Shown here piece by piece: positions 56,340 to 64,000 of a stretch of DNA of 64,000 nucleotides (its first letter is position 1; every line of letters starts with the position of its first letter). A program made the translations under genes and the position numbers. The stretch spans positions 2,480,001-2,544,000 of the forward strand of contig NZ_CP107532.1 of NCBI RefSeq assembly GCF_025813715.1. Direction: 5' to 3'. The notes below the pieces were generated by a model. That model was not told where the DNA came from, did not search any database, and worked only from the letters and a program-made list of their open reading frames with translations. This DNA comes from Methylobacterium sp. FF17 (GTDB taxonomy: Bacteria > Pseudomonadota > Alphaproteobacteria > Rhizobiales > Beijerinckiaceae).

Positions 56340-57191
56340 ATGACGACGATCGCGATCCTGGCCGCCGGCGCCATGGGCAGTGCGATCGCGGCGCGCCTCT
56401 CGGAGAACGGCGCCCGGGTTCTCACGACCTTGGACGGGCGAAGCGCCGCAACCCGGTCACGCGCCACTGCCGCTGGGATGGTCGACACCGATCTTGCGTG
56501 CCTGATGCGGGCGGACCTCTTCCTTTCCATCGTGCCGCCGGCAGATGCACTGGGGCTGGCGGATCGCCTTGCGCCCGTGTTCGCGGGAGCGGAGCGGAAG
56601 CCCGTCTACGTCGATTGCAACGCGGTCGACGTGGAGACGCTGCGCAGCGTCGCGGATTGCCTCGCTCCGACCGGGACCGCCATTCTCGATGCTGCGATCA
56701 TCGGCTTGCCGCCCAAGCCCGGCGAGCCGGGACCGCGCATCTATGTCGCGGGCGACGCCTGCGAGGCGATGTCGCCTCTGCGTCCGCTGGGTCTCGACAT
56801 CCGTCCCATGGCCGGCGGCATCGGCGCCGCCTCGGCCCTGAAGATGTCCTATGCCGGGATCAACAAGGGGCTGACGGCGCTGGCGGCCCTGATGGTGCTG
56901 GCAGCGGAGCGGGCCGGTGCCGGCGAGGCCCTCGGGGCGGAACTCGCCGAGAACGAGCCTCACCTCTTCGCACGCTTCGGCCGCGGACTGCCGGATATGC
57001 TGCCGAAGGCGCGGCGTTGGGTGGCCGAGATGGGTGAGATCGGTGCTTTCCTCGGTGATGATCCGGCCGGACGCCAAGCCTTCGCCGGCTTCGCGGCCTT
57101 GTACGATCGACTGTCTCGCGAAGACGGCGCCGAGGATGCCGCAACCCTGCGCGCCTTCGCGAAGGCGTGCGGATCGTCGCAGCCGGGATGA
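56340..57191 (+). CDS. NAD(P)-binding 6-phosphogluconate dehydrogenase-like oxidoreductase (DUF1932)
   Basis: A 283-residue protein. The Rossmann start IAILAAGAMGSAIAARLSENG is at 4-24, with LSIVPPADALGLAD and VDCNAVDVETLRS as the beta-hydroxyacid dehydrogenase pattern. ALKMSYAGINKGLTALAA near 176 has the catalytic-Lys region. The C-terminal part matches DUF1932-type proteins of unknown substrate. It is transcribed alone, downstream of a terminator. Confidence 0.82.
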   Translation: MTTIAILAAGAMGSAIAARLSENGARVLTTLDGRSAATRSRATAAGMVDTDLACLMRADLFLSIVPPADALGLADRLAPVFAGAERKPVYVDCNAVDVETLRSVADCLAPTGTAILDAAIIGLPPKPGEPGPRIYVAGDACEAMSPLRPLGLDIRPMAGGIGAASALKMSYAGINKGLTALAALMVLAAERAGAGEALGAELAENEPHLFARFGRGLPDMLPKARRWVAEMGEIGAFLGDDPAGRQAFAGFAALYDRLSREDGAEDAATLRAFAKACGSSQPG

Positions 57192-57563
57192 CGCGGGCGA
57201 TCTTGGTTGCCGGCTTCCTCCCGGCTCCTTACATCGGCCTTCCCGGCTGCCGAAGCGTCCGATGGTTTCGCGAACCCTCTCGGACTTGGCATGGTGGCCG
57301 GGCTTGTCGTGACGGGGCGGTGCGGACCAGTTCTCTGCACGGTTCCTGTGAGGCCTAGTGGGCCGGGTCGCGGCAAGCGTGTCACGGAAGCGGGGAACAG
57401 GAACCGCCGCCTTGGCGCATGGCCCACCACCATCCGGTGAGCGTACCGAACCGGGACACGGTTCGCGGGCCCCTTGAAGCCGGTCGTTAAGGCTCCTGGG
57501 CAAGTGTAGGTGTGGGCCGGGGAACCGGTCGCGTCCCACTGCGTAGTTTCGGGCCTGACCATC
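57192..57563. other. Gene-poor gap
   Basis: I see no convincing gene in these 372 bases. Short open frames on both strands have no recognisable start context or family. The one marked structure is a 7-bp hairpin, CGAACCG/CGGTTCG, at 57447-57465. Confidence 0.5.
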
Positions 57564-57860
57564 ATGAGACGCCTTCTCACGGGCGGCATCAAGGCAATCC
57601 TCGCGATCGCCGCGCTCTCCACCGCCGCTCACTGGGTCCTGCGCCTTCAGCGCGAACCCGCCCCCACGCCGCGCATCGTGGCGGAACTCTCCGACCCGGT
57701 GACCACCGGATCGATCGGACCGCGCAAGGCGGACACGGTCCCGGCGGCCCTCAGCGAGGCGGACGTGACCAAGGGTCTCGACCAGCGCCGCCTGTCTGAG
57801 TTGTTCGCCGGCGCATCGCCCGACAAGGCCAAGGTCCAGAAGGCCGTCGCCAAGCGCTGA
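57564..57860 (+). CDS. Small membrane-anchored protein, unknown function
   Basis: A 98-residue protein from MRRLLTGG at 57564. One hydrophobic helix at 6-26 (IKAILAIAALSTAAHWVL) precedes a hydrophilic body with PRIVAELSDPVTTGSIGPRK and a basic end. It may be a signal anchor. No family is recognised; codon style matches its neighbours. Confidence 0.6.
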   Translation: MRRLLTGGIKAILAIAALSTAAHWVLRLQREPAPTPRIVAELSDPVTTGSIGPRKADTVPAALSEADVTKGLDQRRLSELFAGASPDKAKVQKAVAKR

Positions 57861-57948
57861 TCCGGGCTGGGGGAGCCACCGTGGCTGGAACCCGTCCGGT
57901 CCCGCCGTGTTGGTCCGCTGATCCCCACACCGCGACAGGAGGCGCCGC

Positions 57949-58182
57949 ATGGCGAGTCTCGATATGGCCAATCCCGGCTTACCGATCCCCGAGCCGCTGC
58001 CCGGCGGCATTCCCGGCGATCTCCCGACGCCGCCCATGCCCGACGAGGAGCCGGATATCGGTCCCACGGGACCGCGCACGCCCTATCCGGTGAACGATCC
58101 GGGCATCGATGAGCCGGCCGGCCCCGGCTCAGAGCCGGATTACCTCCCCGGCGGACCGACGGATCCCGGCGTGCGGATGTGA
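57949..58182 (+). CDS. Small Pro/Gly/Asp-rich protein, unknown function
   Basis: A 77-residue protein. About a third of residues are Pro or Gly, with short motifs such as PEPLPGGIPGD and a DEEPDIGP acidic patch. An AGGAGG site sits close before the ATG. It is likely disordered. No family known; it lies in a run of small unknown genes. Confidence 0.55.
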   Translation: MASLDMANPGLPIPEPLPGGIPGDLPTPPMPDEEPDIGPTGPRTPYPVNDPGIDEPAGPGSEPDYLPGGPTDPGVRM

Positions 58183-58186
58183 AGTG

Positions 58187-58576
58187 TCAGTGATCGCCGT
58201 GCGATGCGCGCACGTCGCGCGGTGCACTGAGAATTTCCGAGAGGCTCGTCACCACGTGGCGGGCCTCTTCGTCAGTCAGGCGCAGCTGGAAGGGCGGCAG
58301 GGCGCCGGCCTGAAGAGCGACCACGGGCTGGCCCTGCTCGTCCGTCCCGACCTCGATGGCCGATGAGGTGACGTCCAACATGGCGATATCCTCGTCGCCG
58401 AGGTCGTCCGGCAGATCGCCGTCGTCCGGCTCGTCCATGGCCGTGAGGAGCTGCCCGACCGCGCGCACCAGGGCGCGGGCCGCACGGGCATCCATGACGA
58501 CGGCCGTTGCCTGATCGTCCTTCTGAAACGACAGCTGAATGTTTGCGCCTTCGAGGGAAACCGAGATGCCCGCCAT
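58187..58576 (-). CDS. Hypothetical small acidic protein
   Basis: A 129-residue protein. It begins with a beta-rich segment (SVSLEGANIQLSFQKDDQAT), then a helix (DARAARALVRAVGQLLTAM), an acidic loop (DDGDLPDDLGDED), and a second beta/helix unit (QPVVALQAGALPPFQLRLTD). No named family. Good GC3 periodicity; it converges with the Pro-rich gene, with stops five bases apart. Confidence 0.65.
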   Translation of the reverse strand: MAGISVSLEGANIQLSFQKDDQATAVVMDARAARALVRAVGQLLTAMDEPDDGDLPDDLGDEDIAMLDVTSSAIEVGTDEQGQPVVALQAGALPPFQLRLTDEEARHVVTSLSEILSAPRDVRASHGDH

Positions 58577-58711
58577 GGATCGCCTAAATGCCTGCTCAGG
58601 AACTCTTATATGCGCTCAGACCATCAAAGAACACAGGGGCGGGCGGTTCCGGTGGGGCGGCATGCGGTCGTTCGGTCGGGTAGGGTGCCTTGTTGCGGCC
58701 GCACGATCGGA

Positions 58712-58723
58712 CTACATATGTAG
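58712..58723. promoter_or_regulatory. 12-bp palindrome upstream of the cold-shock gene
   Basis: CTACATATGTAG is a perfect palindrome in a region more AT-rich than its surroundings, 143 bases before the csp start. It may be a dimeric regulator site; nothing else supports it. Confidence 0.35.
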
Positions 58724-58866
58724 CCAGCGGGTATCGGTGAGCTGAGAGCTTGTACCAAGAAGCTTCTCACATCCTGCTGATTCCGTCAGGCCTACCGAAG
58801 AGGATCCGCCGCTTGCGTCGAGCAGACGCAGGTTGTTGATCGACGAACGATACGAGGATCTATTTC

Positions 58867-59076
58867 GTGAATACCGGCACTGTGAAGTGGTTCAACGAGA
58901 CCAAGGGCTACGGCTTCATTCAGCCTGACGACGGCGGCAAGGATGTGTTCGTGCACATCTCCGCTGTCGAGCGCGCTGGCATGCGCAACCTCATCGAGGG
59001 TCAGAAGATCTCCTACGAGATCCAGACCGACAAGCGCAGCGGCAAGGACTCGGCTGGGAACCTCCAGGCGGCCTGA
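58867..59076 (+). CDS. Cold-shock domain protein (CspA family)
   Basis: A 69-residue single OB-fold protein starting at GTG 58867. RNP1 is KGYGFI and RNP2 is VFVHI, the RNA- and DNA-binding motifs; the family start [20 protein letters not shown] is intact. It acts as an RNA chaperone. The 5' leader of nearly 290 bases without a gene is consistent with post-transcriptional control, but no cold-box was identified. Confidence 0.95.
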   Translation: MNTGTVKWFNETKGYGFIQPDDGGKDVFVHISAVERAGMRNLIEGQKISYEIQTDKRSGKDSAGNLQAA

Positions 59077-59085
59077 TGCTCCCGG

Positions 59086-59105
59086 CGCCAGCCTCCGGGC
59101 TGGCG
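59086..59105 (+). terminator. Hairpin after the cold-shock gene
   Basis: CGCCAGCC and GGCTGGCG form a perfect 8-bp stem with a 4-base loop 10 bases after the csp stop. No U run. Likely transcript end. Confidence 0.5.
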
Positions 59106-59271
59106 TCACCTGACCGCCTCATGCGAGGCGTTCCGCCGCCGGTGGCCGAGACCCGTTCGGGGAGAACGGCGTTCGCGGGCCGGCTTCCCTGCAGCACCAA
59201 AGACCTATCGAGCCCCAGAGGGGCCTGCACATCAAAGTCTCTGCAAGTTTCTGAAAGCACATAAGAAAAAT

Positions 59272-59529
59272 ATGTTGTTCGAATACACCCGGCGCCGCGG
59301 CGTCCGTTCACCCGTGACCGATGCGACGACCTTCAAGGTCGCCCGACTGAAGCAGAGGATCGGCCAGGGCGCGAAGCCCGAGGCCAAGGCTCAGGACGGC
59401 AACACCATCGACCTCAGCCATCTCATCGACACTTCCTACAACTACCACTCGCCGCGCGAACTGCGTTGGCATCTCGCCGAGCGGTTCGGCATGGCCCCCG
59501 AGGCCGTCGCCCTGCGCGAGCACGCCTGA
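59272..59529 (+). CDS. Small hypothetical protein
   Basis: An 85-residue protein. It has a basic start (MLFEYTRRRG), a TFKVARLKQRI segment and a histidine- and tyrosine-containing DTSYNYHSPRELRWHLAERFG helix that reads like a small conserved domain. No known family. Upstream sequence (AAGAAAAAT) is a weak ribosome-binding site. Confidence 0.55.
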   Translation: MLFEYTRRRGVRSPVTDATTFKVARLKQRIGQGAKPEAKAQDGNTIDLSHLIDTSYNYHSPRELRWHLAERFGMAPEAVALREHA

Positions 59530-59679
59530 GGTATCGCGCCTCGGCGGATCCGGCCTGAGCGTCCCGAGGGGCGCCCGGCACCGGTCGCCCTCTGCAACGA
59601 GAACCGCTCCGACATCCGATCCCGACCCGGTCCACCGGTGTCGGGCCCCGGATGTCGCATTCCTATTTCCATTCATCCG

Positions 59680-60507
59680 TCAGGTGCGGCCCATCGCCGT
59701 CACGACCGCGTCGCGCAGGCCCCGGGACACGGCGACGAGTTCGCCATGGACAGGGTCCGGGCGGTTGTAGGTCGTCGCGCGGCCCTGAAGGTCGCAGACG
59801 GAGCCGCCAGCCTCCCGCAGGATCAGGTCGGCACCGGCCAGATCCCAGTCCCGCGCGTTCGGCGAGACCAGTCCCACGTCGATGGATCCCTCGGCCACGC
59901 GCACCACGCGCAGGGCGAGGGACGGCACGCGCTCGACGGCGACGAAGTCGGGCATCACGCCGTCCTCGGCCGCACCGCGTGCGAGGCGGTCCATCATGGG
60001 CTTGGGGCCCGTCACCCGGGCTCCCGCGATGCCGGCCTGCGGGGAGACCGCGATGGTCTCGCCGTTGCGGGTCGCGCCCGCGCCGGCCGTGGCCTCGTAG
60101 AACGTGTCCGTTACAGGCGCGTGGACGAAGCCGAGCACGGGCTGGCCCGCCGAGAGCAGCGCCACCGCGATCGACCAGTCCGGATGCCCCGACATGAAGG
60201 CGCGGGTGCCATCGATGGGGTCGACGATCCAGACGAGGCCGGCACCCAGGCGCACCGCGTCGTCGCTGGTCTCCTCGGACAGCCAGGCCGCGCGCGGCAG
60301 CAGGGCGCTCAGCCGAACCTTCAGGAAGGTGTCCACCGCCACGTCGGCCTCGGTCACCGGCGAACCACCGGATTTGGACCAGACCCGCGCGCCGGTCTGC
60401 CGGCCGGCCTTGTAGAAGGGCAGGGCGAGGGCGGCCGCCTCGCGGATCGTCTCGCGCAGGGCGGGGACGAGCGCGTGCGCGGCCTCCGCTGAGATCGGGT
60501 CGGACAT
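59680..60507 (-). CDS. cysQ: 3'(2'),5'-bisphosphate nucleotidase CysQ-type phosphatase
   Basis: A 275-residue inositol-monophosphatase-fold enzyme from MSDPISAE at 60507. Metal-site motifs are KSGGSPVTEADVAVDTFL near 44, WLSEETSDD, WIVDPIDGTRAFMSGHPDW near 90 and ARDWDLAGADLILREAGG near 212. CysQ removes the 3'-phosphate of PAP. The organism seems to reduce APS directly, so this would serve PAP from other reactions; a general inositol monophosphatase role cannot be excluded. Confidence 0.82.
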   Translation of the reverse strand: MSDPISAEAAHALVPALRETIREAAALALPFYKAGRQTGARVWSKSGGSPVTEADVAVDTFLKVRLSALLPRAAWLSEETSDDAVRLGAGLVWIVDPIDGTRAFMSGHPDWSIAVALLSAGQPVLGFVHAPVTDTFYEATAGAGATRNGETIAVSPQAGIAGARVTGPKPMMDRLARGAAEDGVMPDFVAVERVPSLALRVVRVAEGSIDVGLVSPNARDWDLAGADLILREAGGSVCDLQGRATTYNRPDPVHGELVAVSRGLRDAVVTAMGRT

Positions 60508-60826
60508 GCGTCTCCGTACGGCTGTGAAGGTCTGTCTCTGTGCTTTGAGACGCTCGCGCATCTCGCACGCGCGATGTGTGGAGGGTCGGCTGGCCACCCC
60601 GTTGTAGGGTGACCCGGGACTTGTCACAAGCTGAGCCGCGCAGATGTCGATACGCTGGAATGTCGACGATCGCAGCAAGGAAGCATTGAGCATTCCGAAT
60701 GCTTCACCCGCGTCCATACTCGCTTAACGCTCACTTTTAAGGTGGTCTGAGGAGATTGGACGCAAATCTGCTTGTCATAGACGGGCGGTCCACAGAGGTC
60801 GCTGGCGCCAACAGGGTGTACGAGCC
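60508..60826. other. Intergenic region with inverted repeats
   Basis: No gene is seen in these 319 bases between divergent genes. It contains GAAGCATT/AATGCTTC as an 8-bp inverted repeat at 60680-60705, overlapping a GCATTC-C-GAATGC palindrome at 60690-60702. Nearby sequence has TTAA-containing AT-rich patches. This is likely the control region of the 60827 gene. Confidence 0.55.
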
Positions 60827-61339
60827 ATGAACTCTTTCGCGAACATGAACTGCCTCTCGGAAGAAGCCTCGTCGGACGTCGCGTCGGTCTCTCCGGTTTC
60901 CGTCTCGGTCACCCTCTCGGCCTTGCCGGTGTTCGGCCGCGACAAGGGCCGTCGCCCGACCGGCATCGCCCTGGCCTTCTCAGAGGACGAGGCCGACCTC
61001 TGCGGCGAGGATCGCTTCGACCTTCTCCTGGTCGACTCGGACGGCGCGGTCATCACCCGCCTTGGCCCGTTCTGCGAAGAGGAGGTCGTGGCCCTGTGGC
61101 GGGATTGCGCAGCGAAATCCGGTCTGCCCCGGATGATCGTCAAGGAGGACGGCGTCCTCGCGGTCGTCTCGGCCCAGCTCGGCCCGGTGGCGCTCGGCCG
61201 CACCCGCATGCGCCGCCGCATCGGCCTTCTCAACGGCCGTCGCCCGCGCTTCCTGGTCCGGCGCAAGACCGGCGCGCTGCCGGTGCGCCCGCTCATTCAC
61301 CGGGGCGAGAGCGAGATCATCTCCGGTGCGCGCTGCTGA
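60827..61339 (+). CDS. Hypothetical protein
   Basis: A 170-residue protein. The first 30 residues are Ser/Val-rich. A mixed body follows (GIALAFSEDEADLCGEDRFDLLLVDSDGAVITRLGPF), then a helix (VVALWRDCAAKSGLPRMIV) and a very basic end with RTRMRRRIGLLNGRRPRFLVRR. No family is recognised. It converges with ubiA. Confidence 0.7.
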   Translation: MNSFANMNCLSEEASSDVASVSPVSVSVTLSALPVFGRDKGRRPTGIALAFSEDEADLCGEDRFDLLLVDSDGAVITRLGPFCEEEVVALWRDCAAKSGLPRMIVKEDGVLAVVSAQLGPVALGRTRMRRRIGLLNGRRPRFLVRRKTGALPVRPLIHRGESEIISGARC

Positions 61340-61351
61340 TTGCGCGACCGG

Positions 61352-62302
61352 TCAGGCGCCGATGAGGTGCCGCAGCACGGCTTCCGCCGTCAGCCCCAGG
61401 AACAGGATCAGGCCCGCATCCCGATTCGAGCGGAACAGGGTGAGCGCCCCGCGCCCGTCTCGCGTATCCAGGCGGACGACCTGGGCAGTCAGATGGGCCC
61501 CGAACAGCCCCACTCCCAGGAGACCGACCGGACCGGAACCCGCCAGCACGGCCGCCGCGGCGATGAACGCGACACTGGCCCCGTAGCAGAGACCGACCGC
61601 AGCGCGCATCCGGCGCCCGAAGAAGCGGGCCGATGAGCGGATCCCGGCGATCTCGTCATCCTCGATATCCTGCACCGCGTAGATCGTGTCGTAGCCGACG
61701 ACCCAGGCGATGGTGCCCGCGTAGAGCAGCAGGGCCGGCGCCTCGAGCCGCCCGAACACCGCGACCCAGCCCATCAGGGCCCCCCAGGCGAAGGCGAGGC
61801 CGAGGACCGCCTGCGGCACCGGCATCACGCGCTTCATGAACGGGTAGATCGCCACCGGTACCAGGGAGGCGATGCCGACCAGGATGGCGGTGGTGTTGAA
61901 TTGCAGCAGCACCGCGAGGCCCACCAGGGCCTGGGCCACCAGGAACAGGGCCGCGTGGCGCGCCCGGATCTGCCCGGAGGGGAGGGGACGCGAGCGCGTG
62001 CGCTCCACCTGCGCGTCGAGGTCGCGGTCGGCGATGTCGTTGTAGGTCGAGCCCGCTCCCCGCATGGCGACCGCGCCGACGAAGAACAGCGCGAGATGGG
62101 CGGGATCGGGATAAGCCGCGCCCGAGGCGATGGCGGCCAGCGCCGCCGACCACCAGCAGGGCAGCAGGAGCAGCCACCAGCCGATGGGCCGGTCGATGCG
62201 CGCCAGGCGCAGGTAGGGCCTTGCCCGCCGTGGGGCGAGCCGGTCGACCCAGTGTCCCGTCACGGCGTCGGCGACGCGGTGGTCGGCGTGCGGAGAACTC
62301 AC
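61352..62302 (-). CDS. ubiA: 4-hydroxybenzoate polyprenyltransferase UbiA
   Basis: A 316-residue integral membrane prenyltransferase attaching the polyprenyl chain in ubiquinone synthesis. The two aspartate-rich metal motifs are present: TYNDIADRDLDAQVERT near 86 and GYDTIYAVQDIEDDE near 210; about eight hydrophobic helices surround them. The start is a GTG at 62302; its apparent ribosome-binding site lies in the loop and stem of a GC hairpin. Confidence 0.94.
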   Translation of the reverse strand: MSSPHADHRVADAVTGHWVDRLAPRRARPYLRLARIDRPIGWWLLLLPCWWSAALAAIASGAAYPDPAHLALFFVGAVAMRGAGSTYNDIADRDLDAQVERTRSRPLPSGQIRARHAALFLVAQALVGLAVLLQFNTTAILVGIASLVPVAIYPFMKRVMPVPQAVLGLAFAWGALMGWVAVFGRLEAPALLLYAGTIAWVVGYDTIYAVQDIEDDEIAGIRSSARFFGRRMRAAVGLCYGASVAFIAAAAVLAGSGPVGLLGVGLFGAHLTAQVVRLDTRDGRGALTLFRSNRDAGLILFLGLTAEAVLRHLIGA

Positions 62303-62324
62303 GCGGCCCCTCGCGGGGCCGCGT
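62301..62324. terminator. Perfect hairpin overlapping the ubiA start
   Basis: ACGCGGCCCC and GGGGCCGCGT form a 10-bp stem with a 4-base loop, overlapping the first bases of ubiA. It may end the upstream minus-strand transcript and could also hide the GAGGGG ribosome-binding site of ubiA. Confidence 0.6.
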
Positions 62325-62359
62325 CAGGCAGGACCATCAACGAGCCGTGCAGCACCGGA

Positions 62360-62842
62360 TCAGAGCGCGCCCTGGGGCATCTTCAGGCTGCCTGTGAGGC
62401 CCGGCCCGCCGAGCAGGCCGCCGCCTCCGCCGCCGTTCTGGGCCTGCGCCTTGGCCTGCGCTTCCATCTTGGAGGCCTGGGCGGCGATGCCGCAGATCTT
62501 GGTGCGGATGCCGGAGACCTTGGTGTGATCGGCCTTGAAGCCCTCGGCGAAGGAATCCGGGATCGAGCACCATTCCTTGTTGGCGGAGATCCACTTCATC
62601 CCGGCGACGCCGTTGGCCTGGAGCTTGCCGAACAGGGCGCAGGCCTCGGCGGGCGTCATCTTCTTCTTCGAGTTCGACGCGGAGTTGGCCTTGGCGACGA
62701 GGTCCTTGCGGTCCTGAAGCGTCTGCTGGATCTCGCCGCATTGAGCGGATTGCGCGAAGGCCTGGCCGCTGACGAGGAAGGCCTGGCCGCCGAAGAGGGC
62801 GGTGCTGACGACGGCCAGGGCCGCCACGGTCTTGAACGACAT
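62360..62842 (-). CDS. Hypothetical secreted helical protein
   Basis: A 160-residue protein. The signal peptide ends near SGQAFAQSA. The mature part is helical with four Cys (AQCGEIQ, EACALFG, KEWCSIP, TKICGIAAQ) spaced as for two disulfides. The C-terminus is Gln/Ala- then Gly-rich. Similar proteins occur across Rhizobiales without known function. Confidence 0.75.
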   Translation of the reverse strand: MSFKTVAALAVVSTALFGGQAFLVSGQAFAQSAQCGEIQQTLQDRKDLVAKANSASNSKKKMTPAEACALFGKLQANGVAGMKWISANKEWCSIPDSFAEGFKADHTKVSGIRTKICGIAAQASKMEAQAKAQAQNGGGGGGLLGGPGLTGSLKMPQGAL

Positions 62843-63128
62843 GCCTTGTGTTCCTTTTCCCCGACCTGCGCCCGGCGGGCGGAGCCGGTCGTGGCTTGCG
62901 GATTATTTCCGATTCGCGTCGGAGCGCGCCCGCTCGCGTCGCGCGGTCCGTACCTGATTCCCGTTTCGGCATAGGAATGTGGCGTCTTTCAAGCCGCAAA
63001 CGCCCGGGCGCGATCGTATGGGGATTCGTAACGCAATATGAGCCGGTGTTGCCGTTCCGCATCGGGTCCGAGGCGAGGGCGCGGCGGCCGCGTTGACAGG
63101 GCCGGTGCGGCACGCGACCACCCGGGGC

Positions 63129-63878
63129 ATGGCCGCCTACGATTTCACCGCCCCCCGCCTCCATGTCGAGGCCGACCTCGCGTCCGGGACGACGCTGCCC
63201 CTCGACAGGGCCCAGGCGAACTATCTCCTGAACGTCCTGCGGCGGGGCCCCGCCGATCCGGTCCTGCTCTTCAACGGGCGGGATGGGGAGTGGCGGGCGG
63301 AGATCGCGCCCACCGGCCGCAAAGGCGCCGACCTCGTCGTGCGCGAGCGCACACGCCAGCAGCCCCCGCGCCCGGACCTGCATTACCTGTTCGCGCCCCT
63401 CAAGACCGCCCGGCTCGACTACATGGCGCAGAAGGCGGTGGAGATGGGAGCCGGCACCCTGCGGCCGGTCTTCACGCGTTACACGCAAGGCGAGCGGCTG
63501 AACGCCGACCGCCTGCGCGCCAACGCGGTGGAGGCGGCCGAACAATGCGGCATCCTGAGTCTTCCGGACTTCCCCGAACCGGCCAAGCTCCCGGCGGCCC
63601 TGGCCGAGCTCAACCCGTTGCGTCTGCTGGTGTTCTGCGACGAGGACGCGCCCATCGCCGATCCCGTTCTCGCCCTGCGACGCGCGGCCGGCGAGGCCAC
63701 GCCGCCGCTGGCGGTGCTGGTGGGGCCGGAGGGCGGTTTCGCGCCGGAGGAGCGCGCGCTGATCCTCGCCCGCCCGAACACCGTGGCCCTGTCGCTCGGC
63801 CCCCGCATCCTGCGCGCCGATACGGCGGCCGTGGCCGTGCTGGCCCTGGTGCAGGCGGTGCTTGGGGACGCCCGGTGA
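63129..63878 (+). CDS. rsmE: 16S rRNA (uracil(1498)-N3)-methyltransferase RsmE
   Basis: A 249-residue SPOUT methyltransferase. The PUA-like N-terminus has NYLLNVLRRGPADPVLLFNG near 30. The knot domain shows MAQKAVEMGAGTLRPV, NAVEAAEQCG, VLVGPEGGFAPEE near 198 and LSLGPRILRADTAAV, which bind SAM. It methylates U1498 in the decoding region of the 30S subunit. The ATG at 63129 gives the standard N-terminus. Confidence 0.94.
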   Translation: MAAYDFTAPRLHVEADLASGTTLPLDRAQANYLLNVLRRGPADPVLLFNGRDGEWRAEIAPTGRKGADLVVRERTRQQPPRPDLHYLFAPLKTARLDYMAQKAVEMGAGTLRPVFTRYTQGERLNADRLRANAVEAAEQCGILSLPDFPEPAKLPAALAELNPLRLLVFCDEDAPIADPVLALRRAAGEATPPLAVLVGPEGGFAPEERALILARPNTVALSLGPRILRADTAAVAVLALVQAVLGDAR

Positions 63879-64000
63879 GGCGACGGAACCCCGCGTTGTT
63901 CGCGCACGTCCCCTGGCCTATGAGGCTCCACATCCCGAAAGGGGCCACGCCGCTGCGGTCCGGTGCGCCTCTCCGCTGAACGACCTTCGATACGAGGCAG
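63879..64000. other. Short end region
   Basis: No gene or strong signal is seen after the rsmE stop. The next gene, if any on the plus strand, begins beyond the window. Confidence 0.5.

Noticed and set aside
57188..57440. Short open frames after the 6PGDH-like gene on both strands
   Set aside because: No start context, no recognisable family and poor codon periodicity.

Overview
The window is a GC-rich, gene-dense stretch of alphaproteobacterial chromosome. A BA14K-domain protein, a PleC/DivJ-type histidine kinase, a GTTC-N7-GTTC SOS box, an ImuA/ImuB pair and many small proteins of the kind found in Rhizobiales suggest the order. Gene content and codon style suggest Methylobacterium/Methylorubrum or a close relative. 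That placement is inference; no rRNA or marker alignment was possible. I see no tRNA, rRNA, prophage, transposase or CRISPR array. Most of the window reads as core genome, with several orphan genes and short repeats.

Layout. 1-3000: transporters (an MFS fragment cut by the window edge, an ArsB/SLC13-type permease, a duplicated YdcZ-type DMT protein). 3.3-7.9 kb: two small proteins, one resembling BrnA antitoxin; a UPF0178 protein overlapping an adenylate/guanylate cyclase; an aldo/keto reductase; an OprO/P-type porin. 8.1-10.6 kb: a c-di-GMP pair, an EAL phosphodiesterase next to a GGDEF cyclase. 10.7-19.9 kb: OmpW-type protein, PBP1A, GNAT, glutamine amidotransferase, acyltransferase, HNH nuclease, alpha/beta hydrolase and an M50-like membrane protein that has lost its catalytic Glu. 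20.1-23.7 kb: small proteins, a BA14K protein, and thiC with a TPP riboswitch. 23.7-26.4 kb: SOS-type imuA-imuB, with imuB carrying an in-frame palindromic element. 26.6-36 kb: collagen-like protein, TerB/DnaJ protein and amidase, TerC, a flavoprotein, an orphan UreE, an orphan ABC-2 permease and DusA.

36-43.4 kb: a retropepsin-like protease and a DUF1289 protein downstream of cobS, divergent cobT, a PleC-type kinase, and a two-subunit molybdenum oxidoreductase of the IorAB type. 43.5-45.5 kb: UDG-like protein, pyrF and a TetR regulator. 46-53.8 kb: the assimilatory sulfate pathway as two divergent units, cysJ-cysI (minus, behind an Lrp-type regulator) and cysH-cysD-cysN (plus). There is no cysC, and CysH has the Cys pattern of an APS reductase, so sulfate goes to APS, sulfite and then sulfide. 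Both cys leaders contain a related imperfect palindrome. A CysQ-type phosphatase lies at 59.7 kb. 53.8-64 kb: an AlgX-like protein, aspartate aminotransferase, a 6PGDH-like oxidoreductase, small unknown proteins, a cold-shock protein, ubiA and rsmE.

The best candidates for something undescribed are the palindromic element read in frame through imuB, the shared operator-like palindrome in the sulfate-assimilation leaders, the protease-dead M50-like protein, and the orphan modules (UreE, ABC-2 permease, BrnA-like protein). I found no clear novel multi-gene system.
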